A stretch of DNA of 36,843 bases from an uncultured Saprospiraceae bacterium (lineage in GTDB: Bacteria > Bacteroidota > Bacteroidia > Chitinophagales > Saprospiraceae). The translations under genes and the position numbers were made by a program. Below are positions 25,357-33,442 of the stretch, piece after piece (the stretch's first letter is position 1; each line of letters begins with the position of its first letter). The notes under the pieces were generated by a model. The model made no database searches. It had not been told where the DNA came from and saw nothing but the letters and a program-made list of their open reading frames with translations. The stretch is taken from assembly GCA_937921775.1 (NCBI GenBank), contig CAKZUK010000256.1, forward strand, positions 1 through 36,843. Reading direction: 5' to 3'.

Positions 25357-26349
25357 ATGAAAAAATTATCTCTTTATGCTTACCTTTTGCTGTTTGCGAT
25401 GAGCACATTAATGTTCACTTCTTGTGGTGACGACGACTCTACTGATCCAGAGCCAGAACCAGAATTAAACATTATCGAATGGGCTGAAGCTCAAGGTGAC
25501 TACACACTTTTATTAGCTGCTGCTGAAAAAGCTGGCTTAACTGAAACACTTGCTGATCCATTAGCTGATTACACTATTTTTGGCCCTAAAGATCCAACTT
25601 TTCAGGCTTTTCTTGATCTTGCTGCTGGCGGATCACTTGATAATGTAGATGCAGCTACTGCAGGTGCTATTCTTAGCGGTCATGCGCTATTGGGTTCACG
25701 TAGTAGTACTGAAATTACAACAGGTTTCACTACAAGTCTTGGTCGTTTGGCTCTAGATCCTGATGGCACTAACTTTACTTCTAGCATGTTTCTTAATGCA
25801 GATGGTGGTGTTGCTATCAATGGTGGTACTGCTGCTACTGGTGGTGCTACAGTTGTTGAAGCTGATCTTAAAGCATCTAACGGTACTATCCACGTAATTG
25901 ACAATGTAATTGCTCCTGCTAAGATTGTTACTTTTGTTGCTGTTGATCCTGACTTGTCTATGACGCTTGAGGCAGTTTCTAGAGGTGACTTAGGTATTGA
26001 CTTTGCTGGTGCTGCAGGTGGTGATGACATCCTTACTGTATTTGCTCCAAACAATGCAGCTTGGGAAGCATTCCTAACAGCTAACAACTTTGCTAGTATT
26101 GCTGACATTCCTGCATCTGCACTTGCACTTGCACTTGGAAAGCACATCATTAGCAGCGATATCAATGTACGTTCTACAGATATCACTGATGGTATGACAG
26201 CTGCTAACCTTGCTGCTGGTACAATCACATTAGGTACTACTAATGGTGTAACTGTAAACGCTGGAGGTGCAACAACTGCTACAGTTGTTGAAGCTGATAT
26301 CCAAGCGCACAACGGTGTTATTCACAAGATTGACGCTATCCTTGACTAA
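25357..26349 (+). CDS. FAS1-domain lipoprotein (fasciclin-like)
   Basis: Probable surface lipoprotein with two fasciclin (FAS1) domains, a fold used in adhesion and extracellular-matrix contacts. Signal peptide MKKLSLYAYLLLFAM ends in lipobox FTSC; the next residues GDDDSTDPEPEPE are acidic, like the lipoprotein export signal described in Bacteroidota that sends lipoproteins to the cell surface. Domain 1 is about residues 38-188 (YTLLLAAAEKAGL, DYTIFGPKDPTFQAFL, NGTIHVIDNVI), domain 2 about 189-330 (TLEAVSRGDLG, LTVFAPNNAAWEAFL, NGVIHKIDAIL). The two end-motifs NGxIHxID are family hallmarks. 330 aa. Followed by a clear terminator, so it is not co-transcribed with the next gene. Confidence 0.93.
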   Translation: MKKLSLYAYLLLFAMSTLMFTSCGDDDSTDPEPEPELNIIEWAEAQGDYTLLLAAAEKAGLTETLADPLADYTIFGPKDPTFQAFLDLAAGGSLDNVDAATAGAILSGHALLGSRSSTEITTGFTTSLGRLALDPDGTNFTSSMFLNADGGVAINGGTAATGGATVVEADLKASNGTIHVIDNVIAPAKIVTFVAVDPDLSMTLEAVSRGDLGIDFAGAAGGDDILTVFAPNNAAWEAFLTANNFASIADIPASALALALGKHIISSDINVRSTDITDGMTAANLAAGTITLGTTNGVTVNAGGATTATVVEADIQAHNGVIHKIDAILD

Positions 26350-26418
26350 TAACTGATATTAATCAAGATACCTGATTCAATTTATTTTCTTTAGTTAAAA
26401 AATTGAATCTAAAAGTTG

Positions 26419-26456
26419 TCCCGAATCTACCTAACTGGTGGTTTCGGGATTTCTTA
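26419..26456 (+). terminator. Terminator of the FAS1 lipoprotein gene
   Basis: TCCCGAA (26419-26425) pairs with TTCGGGA (26443-26449); an inner ACC/GGT pair extends the stem and T-rich sequence follows. Confidence 0.75.
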
Positions 26457-26590
26457 TTTAGTCCCTACCCGCATATTCTCCTTGTTACATATCACTTTCC
26501 TCTTCGTCTAAGAAGAGAAACACCGAGGGTTTTCAATAACAAAATGCCAAGAAAGAAGTGTGGCACGTATTTTTCTTAACAAAACTTTCA

Positions 26591-26598
26591 TACTTTTG
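26591..26598 (+). promoter_or_regulatory. Putative -7 box for the 26759 lipoprotein gene
   Basis: TACTTTTG fits TAnnTTTG. It would leave a leader of about 155 nt. No paired -33 TTTG was identified. Confidence 0.35.
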
Positions 26599-26758
26599 CA
26601 CGAATTTTATAGCCCTAGGGAGCCAACATAAAGTGATCTTCATACGTTTCTTCAAATGTCTTTAGGGTTTTTAAATTATTTAATCCTTTTATCCATTAAC
26701 CAGTAAGTAGTGATTATTACAATTATAATCATTACCGAAAAACTAAATCATATTTAAT

Positions 26759-27979
26759 ATGAAAAATCTTTCTTTATTTAAAGTACTATTTTTGGCACTA
26801 GCCGTTTTCGCAATTTCTTCATGTGGTGAAGATGACCCAGCTGATTCTGCTTTATCTCCAAATGTAAGTTTCCTTGACGGAGTAGGTATTATCTCTGATG
26901 ATGCTAACGTAGCTCCTGGCGCGGAATTCACAGTAAATATCAGCGCTGGTACTGGCGACAATGAATTAAGTAGTCTTACTATCTATCAAGATGATGTTCA
27001 GATAGATGCAAGTAGAATTACTTTTGCACATACTGCTCCTGCTAATAACCCTCAGTTGATCGTAGATACTGATGTAAATGGCTTGGATTGGACGATTACT
27101 GTAGCTGCTCATACAGATGCACTTGATGCGGTTTACGATTTTGAAATCACTGACAAAGGTGGAAATAAGACTAGCGCTATTTTGAATATCAATACAGTTG
27201 CTAATACAGTATTTGCAGTTAGCCACTCTGTTTCTATGGGTTGCTTTACTACTGATAATACAGTAGATGCAGTGACTAACTTCTGTTTGTCTATCGACGC
27301 TACTAGTGGTTTGGATGCACTTTCTACGGTTACTGTTTACGAAAACAATGATGTAATTGATGTTAGTCGTTTGGACTGGGCTGAAAACCCATATACACTA
27401 GTTGATGGTGAAACAGCTGCTATCACTGATTTCTCAGTAAGCATTGAATCTCACTCTGTAGGTACTGCTGAGTACCGTATGGTCGTAACTGATGCTAGTG
27501 GTGCTTCTATGGAAGCTGGTGTTTTTGTTACTGTTGGTGCGCCAACTGAGTTAATTACTGGTGTATTATTGAACAAATCTGGACCTTCTGGCCAAGGAGG
27601 ATGTGATCTAAACACAGGAAATGGTAATATTAATTCAACTGATTTATCAGCTGAGATTAAAGATGAAGGTATTGACTCTTCTCTTCCTATAGATGCTAAC
27701 TGGATTCAAAGAATTTCTGGCGCTAACGGTTCTGAAATTCGTGCAGCGAATAACTTACCTGAAGGCTTCAAATTTGATAATATTGCAATCCAAGAAGAAA
27801 TTATTGGTGCATTTGATCAAAGTGAGACACTTGCTTCAAACATTACAGCAGTTGTAGGTATCAGCGATCAATTTGTAATCAGAAACAGTGCTGGTGAGTA
27901 CTTCTTTATTAAGATTACTAACGTTACTGAGACAGACACTGATAATGCTGACCAATACACGTTCGACATTAAGAAATAA
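26759..27979 (+). CDS. Surface-type lipoprotein with two Ig-like repeats
   Basis: 406-residue lipoprotein of unknown function. Signal peptide MKNLSLFKVLFLALAVFAI with lipobox SSC followed by GEDDPADSALS, again acidic as in surface-export signals. Two similar repeats: residues ~35-150 (AEFTVNISAGTGDNELSSLTIYQDDVQIDASRITF, VYDFEITDKGGNKTSAIL) and ~155-260 (NFCLSIDATSGLDALSTVTVYENNDVIDVSRLDWAENP, EYRMVVTDASGASMEAGVFV). Each is a chain of strands with a D-xx-G turn, as in Ig-like or cadherin-like folds. The C-terminal part (about 265-406) is different: GQGGCDLNTGNGNINSTD and a NNLPEGFKFDNI region. Same promoter-lipoprotein design as the FAS1 gene upstream, so the pair may act together on the surface. 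Confidence 0.8.
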   Translation: MKNLSLFKVLFLALAVFAISSCGEDDPADSALSPNVSFLDGVGIISDDANVAPGAEFTVNISAGTGDNELSSLTIYQDDVQIDASRITFAHTAPANNPQLIVDTDVNGLDWTITVAAHTDALDAVYDFEITDKGGNKTSAILNINTVANTVFAVSHSVSMGCFTTDNTVDAVTNFCLSIDATSGLDALSTVTVYENNDVIDVSRLDWAENPYTLVDGETAAITDFSVSIESHSVGTAEYRMVVTDASGASMEAGVFVTVGAPTELITGVLLNKSGPSGQGGCDLNTGNGNINSTDLSAEIKDEGIDSSLPIDANWIQRISGANGSEIRAANNLPEGFKFDNIAIQEEIIGAFDQSETLASNITAVVGISDQFVIRNSAGEYFFIKITNVTETDTDNADQYTFDIKK

Positions 27980-27987
27980 TTTTTTAT

Positions 27988-28050
27988 AACTGAGTTTTCT
28001 CAGTTTTCTTTCAAAGCAGAATTTGGCAATAGCCGGATTCTGCTTTGTTG
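27988..28050 (+). terminator. Terminator region after the surface lipoprotein gene
   Basis: A small stem AACTGAG/CTCAGTT with TTTT loop (27988-28005) is followed by T-rich sequence. A second stem, AAAGCAGAAT paired with ATTCTGCTTT, follows at about 28014-28047. Confidence 0.6.
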
Positions 28051-28099
28051 TTTTTTATTGCGTTGCATTAGACAATCTTCTATTGCCTCTCTAAAACAA

Positions 28100-28133
28100 C
28101 AATCCCTTCTTCATGCTCTTGAAGAAGGGATTG
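28100..28133 (-). terminator. Terminator of the mutase small-subunit gene
   Basis: CAATCCCTTCTTCA at 28100-28113 pairs perfectly with TGAAGAAGGGATTG at 28120-28133 around a 6-bp loop. On the minus strand it lies about 25 bp beyond the stop. Confidence 0.8.
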
Positions 28134-28156
28134 TCTATTCTAAATAGTTTTATTAA

Positions 28157-29323
28157 TCAAATCAACTTTAAATAACCACCTTCCTTTTCAATTTCTTGAA
28201 AGCGTGTCCAACACTTCTTTCCAATATACTGAGTCAAATGCTCTATATAATAAGAACCCGCAGCAGGATCAATTACCCGATCCAAGTAAGTCTCCATTTT
28301 GAAAAGATGTTGCAAATTACGTGCAACTCTTCGGGTGAAATCTGTGGCAGCTTCTTTGGTCGCATTTGCAGGTAAAATCGTCAAACGGTTGATGCCGCCG
28401 ATGACTGCTGACATGCCCATGGCGGTGCCTCGGATCATGTTACTGTATTGATCATCTGCGTAAGCTGAGGCAGATAATCTGGCATTTATAAAAGCCGTTC
28501 CTTTTAGTCCGTAAGCTTCTAAAATTTGTACCCACATCAATTGGAAGGCACGCACTTTTGCGATCTCAACTAAGTAGCTATTTCCGATTTCAATATCGAA
28601 TTTTATTTGCTCTTGGATCATGCTTTTGGGCAAACCAAGATTGCTTAAAGACGCTAGATATTCAGAACCTTTTGCCAGAGTCATGGCCATAGTTTCTATT
28701 TGTCCATTCAGATCACTTTCGTAAATATTGAAGGAAACATTTAGGAAATTAAAATTTGGAAAAGTGCCCGCCTGCTCTAGCAAACTTTTAATGATGCCCA
28801 AGTCTGTTGGTTCGTCTGCTTCGAAAAAATCAGTTGAGATACCTCCAGAGATTTCGGCAGGATCGGCTCCGCTTTCTTGGATATAAGTCGTCCAGTAATT
28901 TACCAAGTCTGTCACCCCACTTGCATTCATCAATTTGAAATAAACCGAGATAAAAGTTGGTTCGATATTTTGCATCAGCGTTTGCATTTCCTCTAATGAC
29001 TTGAGGCCTTCTGGCAAAACGAAACAGATGGATTCTACGCCATTTTTCAATGCTTGTAAAGCATCTTTATTGGCTTGCTCTAGCTCCGCTACCCAAATAT
29101 CTTCGCCGATTTCCCAGTTGTTATTTTCCTTTTGGAAAACCATTGGTCCGGCAGAAGCTATATTTTCTTCGCGGTGGAAAAATGGTGGTAGGCTGAGATC
29201 GGGAGAGGCCTGCCAATCGAGTGATTCTTTTGGTTTGCCTTTAAGTTCCTTTAGGACTTGGGCTACCCACTGTTCTTTTGTAGCTGGTTGGAATTCTTCG
29301 AATAGATTTTTATAATTGGTCAT
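28157..29323 (-). CDS. mutA: Methylmalonyl-CoA mutase small-subunit type protein (B12-domain-less)
   Basis: Belongs to the methylmalonyl-CoA mutase family, which interconverts methylmalonyl-CoA and succinyl-CoA with adenosylcobalamin. The 388 aa cover the N-terminal part and TIM barrel: MTNYKNLFEEFQPATKEQWVAQV, then ARLSASAYADDQYSNMIRGTAM, TKEAATDFTRRVARNLQHLFKMETYL and DRVIDPAAGSYYIEHLT. It ends after the barrel (ETIxxxGGY-like RFQEIEKEGGYL), so there is no cobalamin-binding domain. This fits the catalytically silent small (beta) subunit, which is shorter here than in actinobacterial forms. The large subunit and epimerase are not in the window. MeaB lies 3.7 kb away on the same strand. Followed by a clear terminator. 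Confidence 0.85.
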   Translation of the reverse strand: MTNYKNLFEEFQPATKEQWVAQVLKELKGKPKESLDWQASPDLSLPPFFHREENIASAGPMVFQKENNNWEIGEDIWVAELEQANKDALQALKNGVESICFVLPEGLKSLEEMQTLMQNIEPTFISVYFKLMNASGVTDLVNYWTTYIQESGADPAEISGGISTDFFEADEPTDLGIIKSLLEQAGTFPNFNFLNVSFNIYESDLNGQIETMAMTLAKGSEYLASLSNLGLPKSMIQEQIKFDIEIGNSYLVEIAKVRAFQLMWVQILEAYGLKGTAFINARLSASAYADDQYSNMIRGTAMGMSAVIGGINRLTILPANATKEAATDFTRRVARNLQHLFKMETYLDRVIDPAAGSYYIEHLTQYIGKKCWTRFQEIEKEGGYLKLI

Positions 29324-29396
29324 GTAAAATGATGTCTTATGATTTAGTTAAACGTCCACTGCTCAACTTCTGCTTTGCATTGTTATTGCGCTTCTT

Positions 29397-29630
29397 TCCT
29401 AGGCAAGCTTATTTCATTCCCTTGTAGGCTCAGGACTGAAGTCCTTTGACCGAAAACCAGAGGCGCTCGATTTTGTGGATGCATTCGGTTTGAATTAGTG
29501 GGTAAGATATTAAGAATTTTAGTTTTTGAATGGAAATTTTGGGTGCTCATATTTCTTAGGCAAGGTCATTCCATTCCCTTGTAAGCCCAGTCTAAAGTCC
29601 TTTGACCTAAAATCTGGGCACGCTCTAAAT
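29397..29630. repeat. Pair of ~77-bp diverged direct repeats
   Basis: Units 29397-29474 and 29554-29630 share CTTAGGCAAG-type starts, CATTCCCTTGTA, CCAG/TCAG-CT, AAGTCCTTTGACC and a CGCTC ending, with scattered substitutions. The unit also contains an AGGACTgaAGTCCT-type small palindrome in the first copy. Confidence 0.7.
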
Positions 29631-29781
29631 CCTCTTTTTACCAAATATTATATGTTTTCTTTAGATTGATTTTGCGCCCTAAAAGAGCTTATTTGCCTTA
29701 ACTGACCCAAAATCAGTCATTTTATCTCTTAAAAGCGTGAAGTTCTGGCAATTAGGACAACTTTATTAAGGCTAAAATGTT

Positions 29782-29789
29782 TATATTTG
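29782..29789 (+). promoter_or_regulatory. Putative -7 box of the isc operon
   Basis: TATATTTG matches TAnnTTTG exactly, about 48 bp before the iscS ATG, giving a leader of about 40 nt. No IscR-type site was recognised. Confidence 0.5.
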
Positions 29790-29836
29790 TGGTTGGAACA
29801 AATTCTTTAGACTGAATCTAAATAGACTATAAATTA

Positions 29837-31057
29837 ATGGATAATAAAAAACTAATTTATCTGGATAATAACTCGACTACTCCTACTGATCCTAGAGTAG
29901 TGGATGCTATGCTACCATTCTTCTATTCTCACCCTGGAAATGCGGCGAGTCGTAACCACCCTTTTGGATGGGCAGCGGAGGAAGCTGTGGATTATGCACG
30001 TGATACGATTGCGAAGCTGATTGGTGTAGATGGAAAAGAAATTATCTTCACTTCTGGTGCTACAGAATCTGACAACCTCGCGTTGAAAGGTGTTTACGAG
30101 ATGTACCAACGTAAGGGAGACCACATTATCACTTTGAAGACAGAGCACAAAGCGGTTCTGGATTCTTGTAAGAAAATTGAGAAGATGGGTGGCAAGGTCA
30201 CTTACCTTGATGTAAATAGTGAAGGCCTGGTTGACTTGAAGGAATTGGAAGCTGCAATTACTGATAAAACCATTTTGGTGTCTATCATGTGGGCAAACAA
30301 TGAAACAGGTCTTATCCAACCAATGAAAGAAATTGGTGCAATTTGCGAAAAGCATGGTGTACTATTCATGAGTGATGCAACACAGGCTGTTGGAAAGATT
30401 CCGGTCAATCCAAAAGAGGTAGGTGTTCACTTGATGGCTTTTACTGGTCACAAAATGTACGGACCAAAAGGAGTAGGTGTTCTTTTCGTTAACCGAAAAA
30501 ATCCACGAGTTAAAGTAACTGCTCAACTAGATGGTGGAGGACATGAGCGCGGTATGCGTTCTGGAACTTTAAATGTTCCTGGTATTGTTGGAATGGGTAA
30601 GGCTGCTGAGATTGCGATCAACGAAATGGCTGAAGAGGCTGAACGTCTGAGCAAACTACGTGACCGATTGGAAGCAGGTTTAATGAAAATGGAAGAAACC
30701 TATATCAACGGATCTGTAGCGCATAGAATGCCGCACGTAACCAACATTTCATTCAAGCATGTGGAAGGAGAAGGATTGATGATGACGTTCAACCAAAACA
30801 TTGGTGTATCATCTGGTTCTGCTTGTACTTCTGCTTCTTTGGAACCATCATATGTTTTGGTGGCACTTGGACTTGGCGATGATCTAGCGCACTCTTCTAT
30901 CCGATTTAGCCTTGGTCGATTCTCTACTGATGAAGATGTTGATTTTGCAATAGATGCTGTTAGCAAAGGGGTACAACACATGCGTGACCTTAGCCCGATT
31001 TGGGAAATGTATAAAGAAGGGGTTGACTTGGAGAGCATTGAGTGGTCGGAGCACTAG
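29837..31057 (+). CDS. iscS: Cysteine desulfurase IscS
   Basis: PLP-dependent enzyme that takes sulfur from cysteine and passes it as a persulfide to IscU and to tRNA-thiolation partners. 406 aa. The N-terminal [20 protein letters not shown] and [10 protein letters not shown] are typical. PLP lysine K206 lies in [15 protein letters not shown] and the mobile active-site cysteine is C330 in [16 protein letters not shown], which places it in the IscS/NifS (group I) branch and not SufS. First gene of the three-gene isc unit; iscU follows after about 130 bp and iscA overlaps tightly with it. No iscR, hscBA or fdx genes are present here. Confidence 0.97.
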   Translation: MDNKKLIYLDNNSTTPTDPRVVDAMLPFFYSHPGNAASRNHPFGWAAEEAVDYARDTIAKLIGVDGKEIIFTSGATESDNLALKGVYEMYQRKGDHIITLKTEHKAVLDSCKKIEKMGGKVTYLDVNSEGLVDLKELEAAITDKTILVSIMWANNETGLIQPMKEIGAICEKHGVLFMSDATQAVGKIPVNPKEVGVHLMAFTGHKMYGPKGVGVLFVNRKNPRVKVTAQLDGGGHERGMRSGTLNVPGIVGMGKAAEIAINEMAEEAERLSKLRDRLEAGLMKMEETYINGSVAHRMPHVTNISFKHVEGEGLMMTFNQNIGVSSGSACTSASLEPSYVLVALGLGDDLAHSSIRFSLGRFSTDEDVDFAIDAVSKGVQHMRDLSPIWEMYKEGVDLESIEWSEH

Positions 31058-31186
31058 GGTTTAATGAAGACGGGAGACCGAAGTCCGAAGACGGAAGTTC
31101 TCTTCTAACGGTTATACGATCGCAGAAAACTTCGGACTTAAATTCGTACAATTAATTTAAAATAATTTAGAAAAAAAATAATAGTT

Positions 31187-31570
31187 ATGGCTTATTCAGA
31201 AAAATTATTGGAACACTTTAAGCATCCAAAAAATGTTGGTACACTTGACAAGAGTCAAAAGAATGTAGGAACTGGACTTGTTGGTGCACCTGAGTGTGGT
31301 GACGTTATGCGTCTTCAAATTGAAGTAGATGACGAAACTGGCGTAATCAAAGATGCGAAGTTCAAAACATTCGGTTGTGGTTCAGCAATCGCGTCTTCTT
31401 CATTAGCTACAGAATGGTTGAAAGGAAAAACCGTTAACGAAGCTTTAGAAATTGACAACATGGCGATTGTAGAAGAATTAGCATTGCCTCCTGTAAAGAT
31501 TCACTGTTCAGTACTTGCTGAAGATGCAATCAAAGGAGCAATCGAAGATTACAAATCTAAAAATCAGTAA
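31187..31570 (+). CDS. iscU: Fe-S cluster scaffold IscU
   Basis: Scaffold on which [2Fe-2S] clusters are assembled from iron and IscS-derived sulfur. 127 aa, full length. Cluster ligands are all present: C37 in GAPECGDVM, C64 in FGCGSAIASS, and H106/C107 in PPVKIHCSVL, with D39 conserved beside the first cysteine. The LPPVK motif is the recognition site for the HscA chaperone in other bacteria, although no hscA gene is in the window. Between iscS and iscA, same strand, 4 bp before iscA's ATG. Confidence 0.98.
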   Translation: MAYSEKLLEHFKHPKNVGTLDKSQKNVGTGLVGAPECGDVMRLQIEVDDETGVIKDAKFKTFGCGSAIASSSLATEWLKGKTVNEALEIDNMAIVEELALPPVKIHCSVLAEDAIKGAIEDYKSKNQ

Positions 31571-31574
31571 GATC

Positions 31575-31901
31575 ATGTTATTCGTAGCAGATAGTGCAAA
31601 ATCAAAAGTAGTAGAACTCATGTCTGGTGAGCAACTCAGCGACGATTACTTCGTGCGAGTTTCTGTAACCAGTGGTGGCTGTTCTGGCTTATCATACAAG
31701 ATGGATTTTGACAATGAGGAACAACCTAATGATCAGGTCTTTGAAGACAATGGCGTAAAGGTCGTTACTGATTTGAAAAGTTTCTTGTATCTCTGCAATA
31801 CAACACTAGAGTTTTCTGGTGGCTTGAATGGCAAAGGTTTTTACTTTAACAATCCGAACGCTGCACGTGAGTGTGGTTGTGGGGAGAGTTTTGCGGTTTA
31901 A
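31575..31901 (+). CDS. iscA: Iron-sulfur assembly protein IscA (HesB family)
   Basis: A-type carrier that delivers Fe-S clusters to apo-proteins. The ATG at 31575 is chosen, 4 bp after the iscU stop; upstream in-frame ATGs would overlap iscU. 108 aa, normal. The three cluster cysteines are C36 in TSGGCSGLSY, and C100 and C102 in ECGCGESF at the C-terminus. Followed by a rho-independent terminator at about 32006-32043. Completes a minimal IscS-IscU-IscA set. Confidence 0.96.
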   Translation: MLFVADSAKSKVVELMSGEQLSDDYFVRVSVTSGGCSGLSYKMDFDNEEQPNDQVFEDNGVKVVTDLKSFLYLCNTTLEFSGGLNGKGFYFNNPNAARECGCGESFAV

Positions 31902-32005
31902 TCAGATCGCTTTTCTGAGAGAGGAGAAACCGTGGCGGCGTTGTCACCACTGAGAGATTACCGCTTAGGCGGTTGAGAGACTTCCCTTCTACGTGTATTA
32001 AAATG

Positions 32006-32043
32006 AATCCCGAATTTGCTTTTGCAGGTTCGGGATTTTTTTT
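32006..32043 (+). terminator. Terminator of the isc operon
   Basis: AATCCCGAA (32006-32014) pairs with TTCGGGATT (32029-32037), followed by a T-run to 32043. Confidence 0.85.
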
Positions 32044-32076
32044 GTGGCACCATAGTTAAACTCGTTCAATCGCTTG

Positions 32077-32173
32077 TTTGAACCACAAAAGTAACAAAAG
32101 GGAACAAAAGTTCGCGACCGCAATTAGTACGTTCGAGCTTTTGTTTTCTTTTGATTCTTTTGTTGTTCAAAAA
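32077..32173. repeat. Gene-less hairpin with GxxExxY-cassette arms
   Basis: Left arm 32077-32110 (TTTGAACCACAAAAG, TAACAAAAG, GGAACAAAAG) and right arm 32138-32173 (the inverse, with several mismatches) form a long hairpin around a 27-bp loop. The arm unit is that of the cassette at 8586-9284, including three ACAAAAG-type motifs. This is a non-coding copy. Confidence 0.7.
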
Positions 32174-32231
32174 GATACGGAAGTTATTTTATGTTATTTC
32201 ATCAAAGTTGCAGAGCTACATTAGAAGAAAA

Positions 32232-32311
32232 GTCTGACAGTGTAACGGTCTCTCGTCACACCTGAGGTATGAACGATCTCTCAGCAAAGCGGTCTGACAG
32301 CGTAGCGGTCT
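32232..32311. repeat. Two-copy GTCTGACAG repeat
   Basis: GTCTGACAGtGTAaCGGTCTC at 32232 and GTCTGACAGcGTAgCGGTCTC at 32292 are spaced by 60 bp. Short palindrome-like intergenic units of this kind are common in this phylum. Confidence 0.6.
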
Positions 32312-32313
32312 CA

Positions 32314-33030
32314 TTATCTCGTAGGTAAAAACAAGGTCTTCTGCCGCCCAGGAAATTTATACGCAATTCCAAAATCAATCGCCTCCCCTACTCCAGCATC
32401 AACTCCAAAATTATCGCTGTAACTTATGTTAATTACAAATTTTCTGCGGTTACCAATTTCAAGACCTCCTGTCATTATCCAACTTTTCAAAAATCGGTTT
32501 TCTCTATTGCTCCAAGTGATTGATGCCTGTGGAGAAAAGTAACAACTAAAGCGATCCGATAAATGCCAAGAAGTATAAATTGGAATAATTGATCGATAAG
32601 ATGCGCTTGGTCCGATAAACCCAGTAGCTCCCAAACCAAGTCCGGTAGCGAGTGAAAATGGACTAAGATTAGATCCTACAATTCTTAATTTCAGATCTCC
32701 ATAGACTCCTGCACCTGAACTAAAATAGGTTCCATAATCGATTCGTTTGGTTAATCCTTTTCGGCGAGCAACTACGAAAACAGGTGTCACGATTGTTTTA
32801 TTCGCTAACGAATCCCGTTGTATTTCTACCGATTGGTAACTGGTTCCGATCATCCATGCACGTTCGCCCATAGGTGTGATCCGCGCATTTTCGTAACCCG
32901 GAAGAGTGACGCAACTGTTAATACTCAACAAGACTATTGCGTAGAAGATAAATATGATGATTTGTTTGCTGCTCAATTTTAAATAGTAGTTTTGTCTTTT
33001 AGCTTCAACTTCAAACCCAATTTTGTCCAA
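32314..33030 (-). CDS. Lipoprotein, putative outer-membrane barrel
   Basis: Family not recognised. The frame opens at 33030, but a signal peptide appears only after about residue 20 (KLSSKQIIIFIFYAIVLLSI, lipobox INSC), so an internal TTG near codon 19 may be the real start. The mature part of ~200 residues has alternating strand pattern typical of outer-membrane barrels (VFVVARRKGLTKRIDYGTYFSSGAGVYGDLKLR, LATGLGLGATGFIGP, FVINISYSDNFGVDAG). It begins 4 bp after the nitrilase-fragment stop, so the two were probably one transcript. Confidence 0.55.
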   Translation of the reverse strand: MDKIGFEVEAKRQNYYLKLSSKQIIIFIFYAIVLLSINSCVTLPGYENARITPMGERAWMIGTSYQSVEIQRDSLANKTIVTPVFVVARRKGLTKRIDYGTYFSSGAGVYGDLKLRIVGSNLSPFSLATGLGLGATGFIGPSASYRSIIPIYTSWHLSDRFSCYFSPQASITWSNRENRFLKSWIMTGGLEIGNRRKFVINISYSDNFGVDAGVGEAIDFGIAYKFPGRQKTLFLPTR

Positions 33031-33034
33031 GCAC

Positions 33035-33442
33035 TTACTTGACTCGCTTTTTGTTGACTTTCAATTTAAAAACATCTGGTCGTTGATAATGACCACTCAC
33101 CGCTAAATTCATTCGTTCTTTGATTAATGTTTTTAGTGGTGGCAAATCGAAATAGATAGTTTCTTCTTTTTCGTATTGTGGTTTCAAAAGAAATTTTCCA
33201 TCAGGACCAATGATGCAGCTACCTCCGTTGAGGACGTACTTTTTGGGTTTTCCTTTTAGTGATTTTGGTAATTTTAAGCCTTTCGGCAAATCGCCAACTT
33301 GAAGTATTTGACCAATTGAAAAAACAAAAAAACAACAGTTTGTCCAATGCCGCATTACGGCAGGCACTCCAACGCGAGGCCATGGATGGGCAGATACGAC
33401 CCGATGACCGTGTGGGTCGTAGTGATCAAATGTGACCACGTA
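33035..33442 (-). pseudogene. C-terminal fragment of a nitrilase-family enzyme, cut by the sequence junction
   Basis: The last ~95 residues read as the C-terminal part of a carbon-nitrogen hydrolase: FVFSIGQI, GGSCIIGPDGKFLLKPQYEKEETIYFDLPPLKTLIKERMNL, and SGHYQRPDVFKLKV, which is the family's ending. The N-terminal two-thirds, with the catalytic Glu-Lys-Cys, is missing. The first ~35 residues of the open frame (from 33442, GTG start possible at 33439) have a different composition and fit the family poorly. A whole enzyme is usually about 300-330 aa. The gene is therefore truncated near 33340-33445, at a sharp change in the DNA. Whether the break is in the genome or in the assembly cannot be told. 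Confidence 0.75.

Larger units (their letters stand above)
26350..26758. other. Intergenic region between two surface lipoprotein genes
   Basis: About 410 bp. Contains the FAS1-gene terminator (26419-26449), then AT-rich sequence and a perfect -7 box (26591-26598) for the next gene. No coding frame of note. Confidence 0.5.
29324..29836. other. Intergenic region with two direct repeats, isc promoter
   Basis: About 510 bp between divergent mutA and iscS. Holds two imperfect direct repeats of about 77 bp (29397-29474 and 29554-29630) and the iscS -7 box (29782-29789). No gene seen. Confidence 0.55.
31902..32313. other. Intergenic region with isc terminator and repeat elements
   Basis: About 410 bp with no gene. 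It holds the isc terminator (32006-32043), the solitary ACAAAAG hairpin (32077-32173) and two copies of a GTCTGACAG-nGTAnCGGTCTC unit 60 bp apart (32232-32253 and 32292-32311). Confidence 0.6.
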
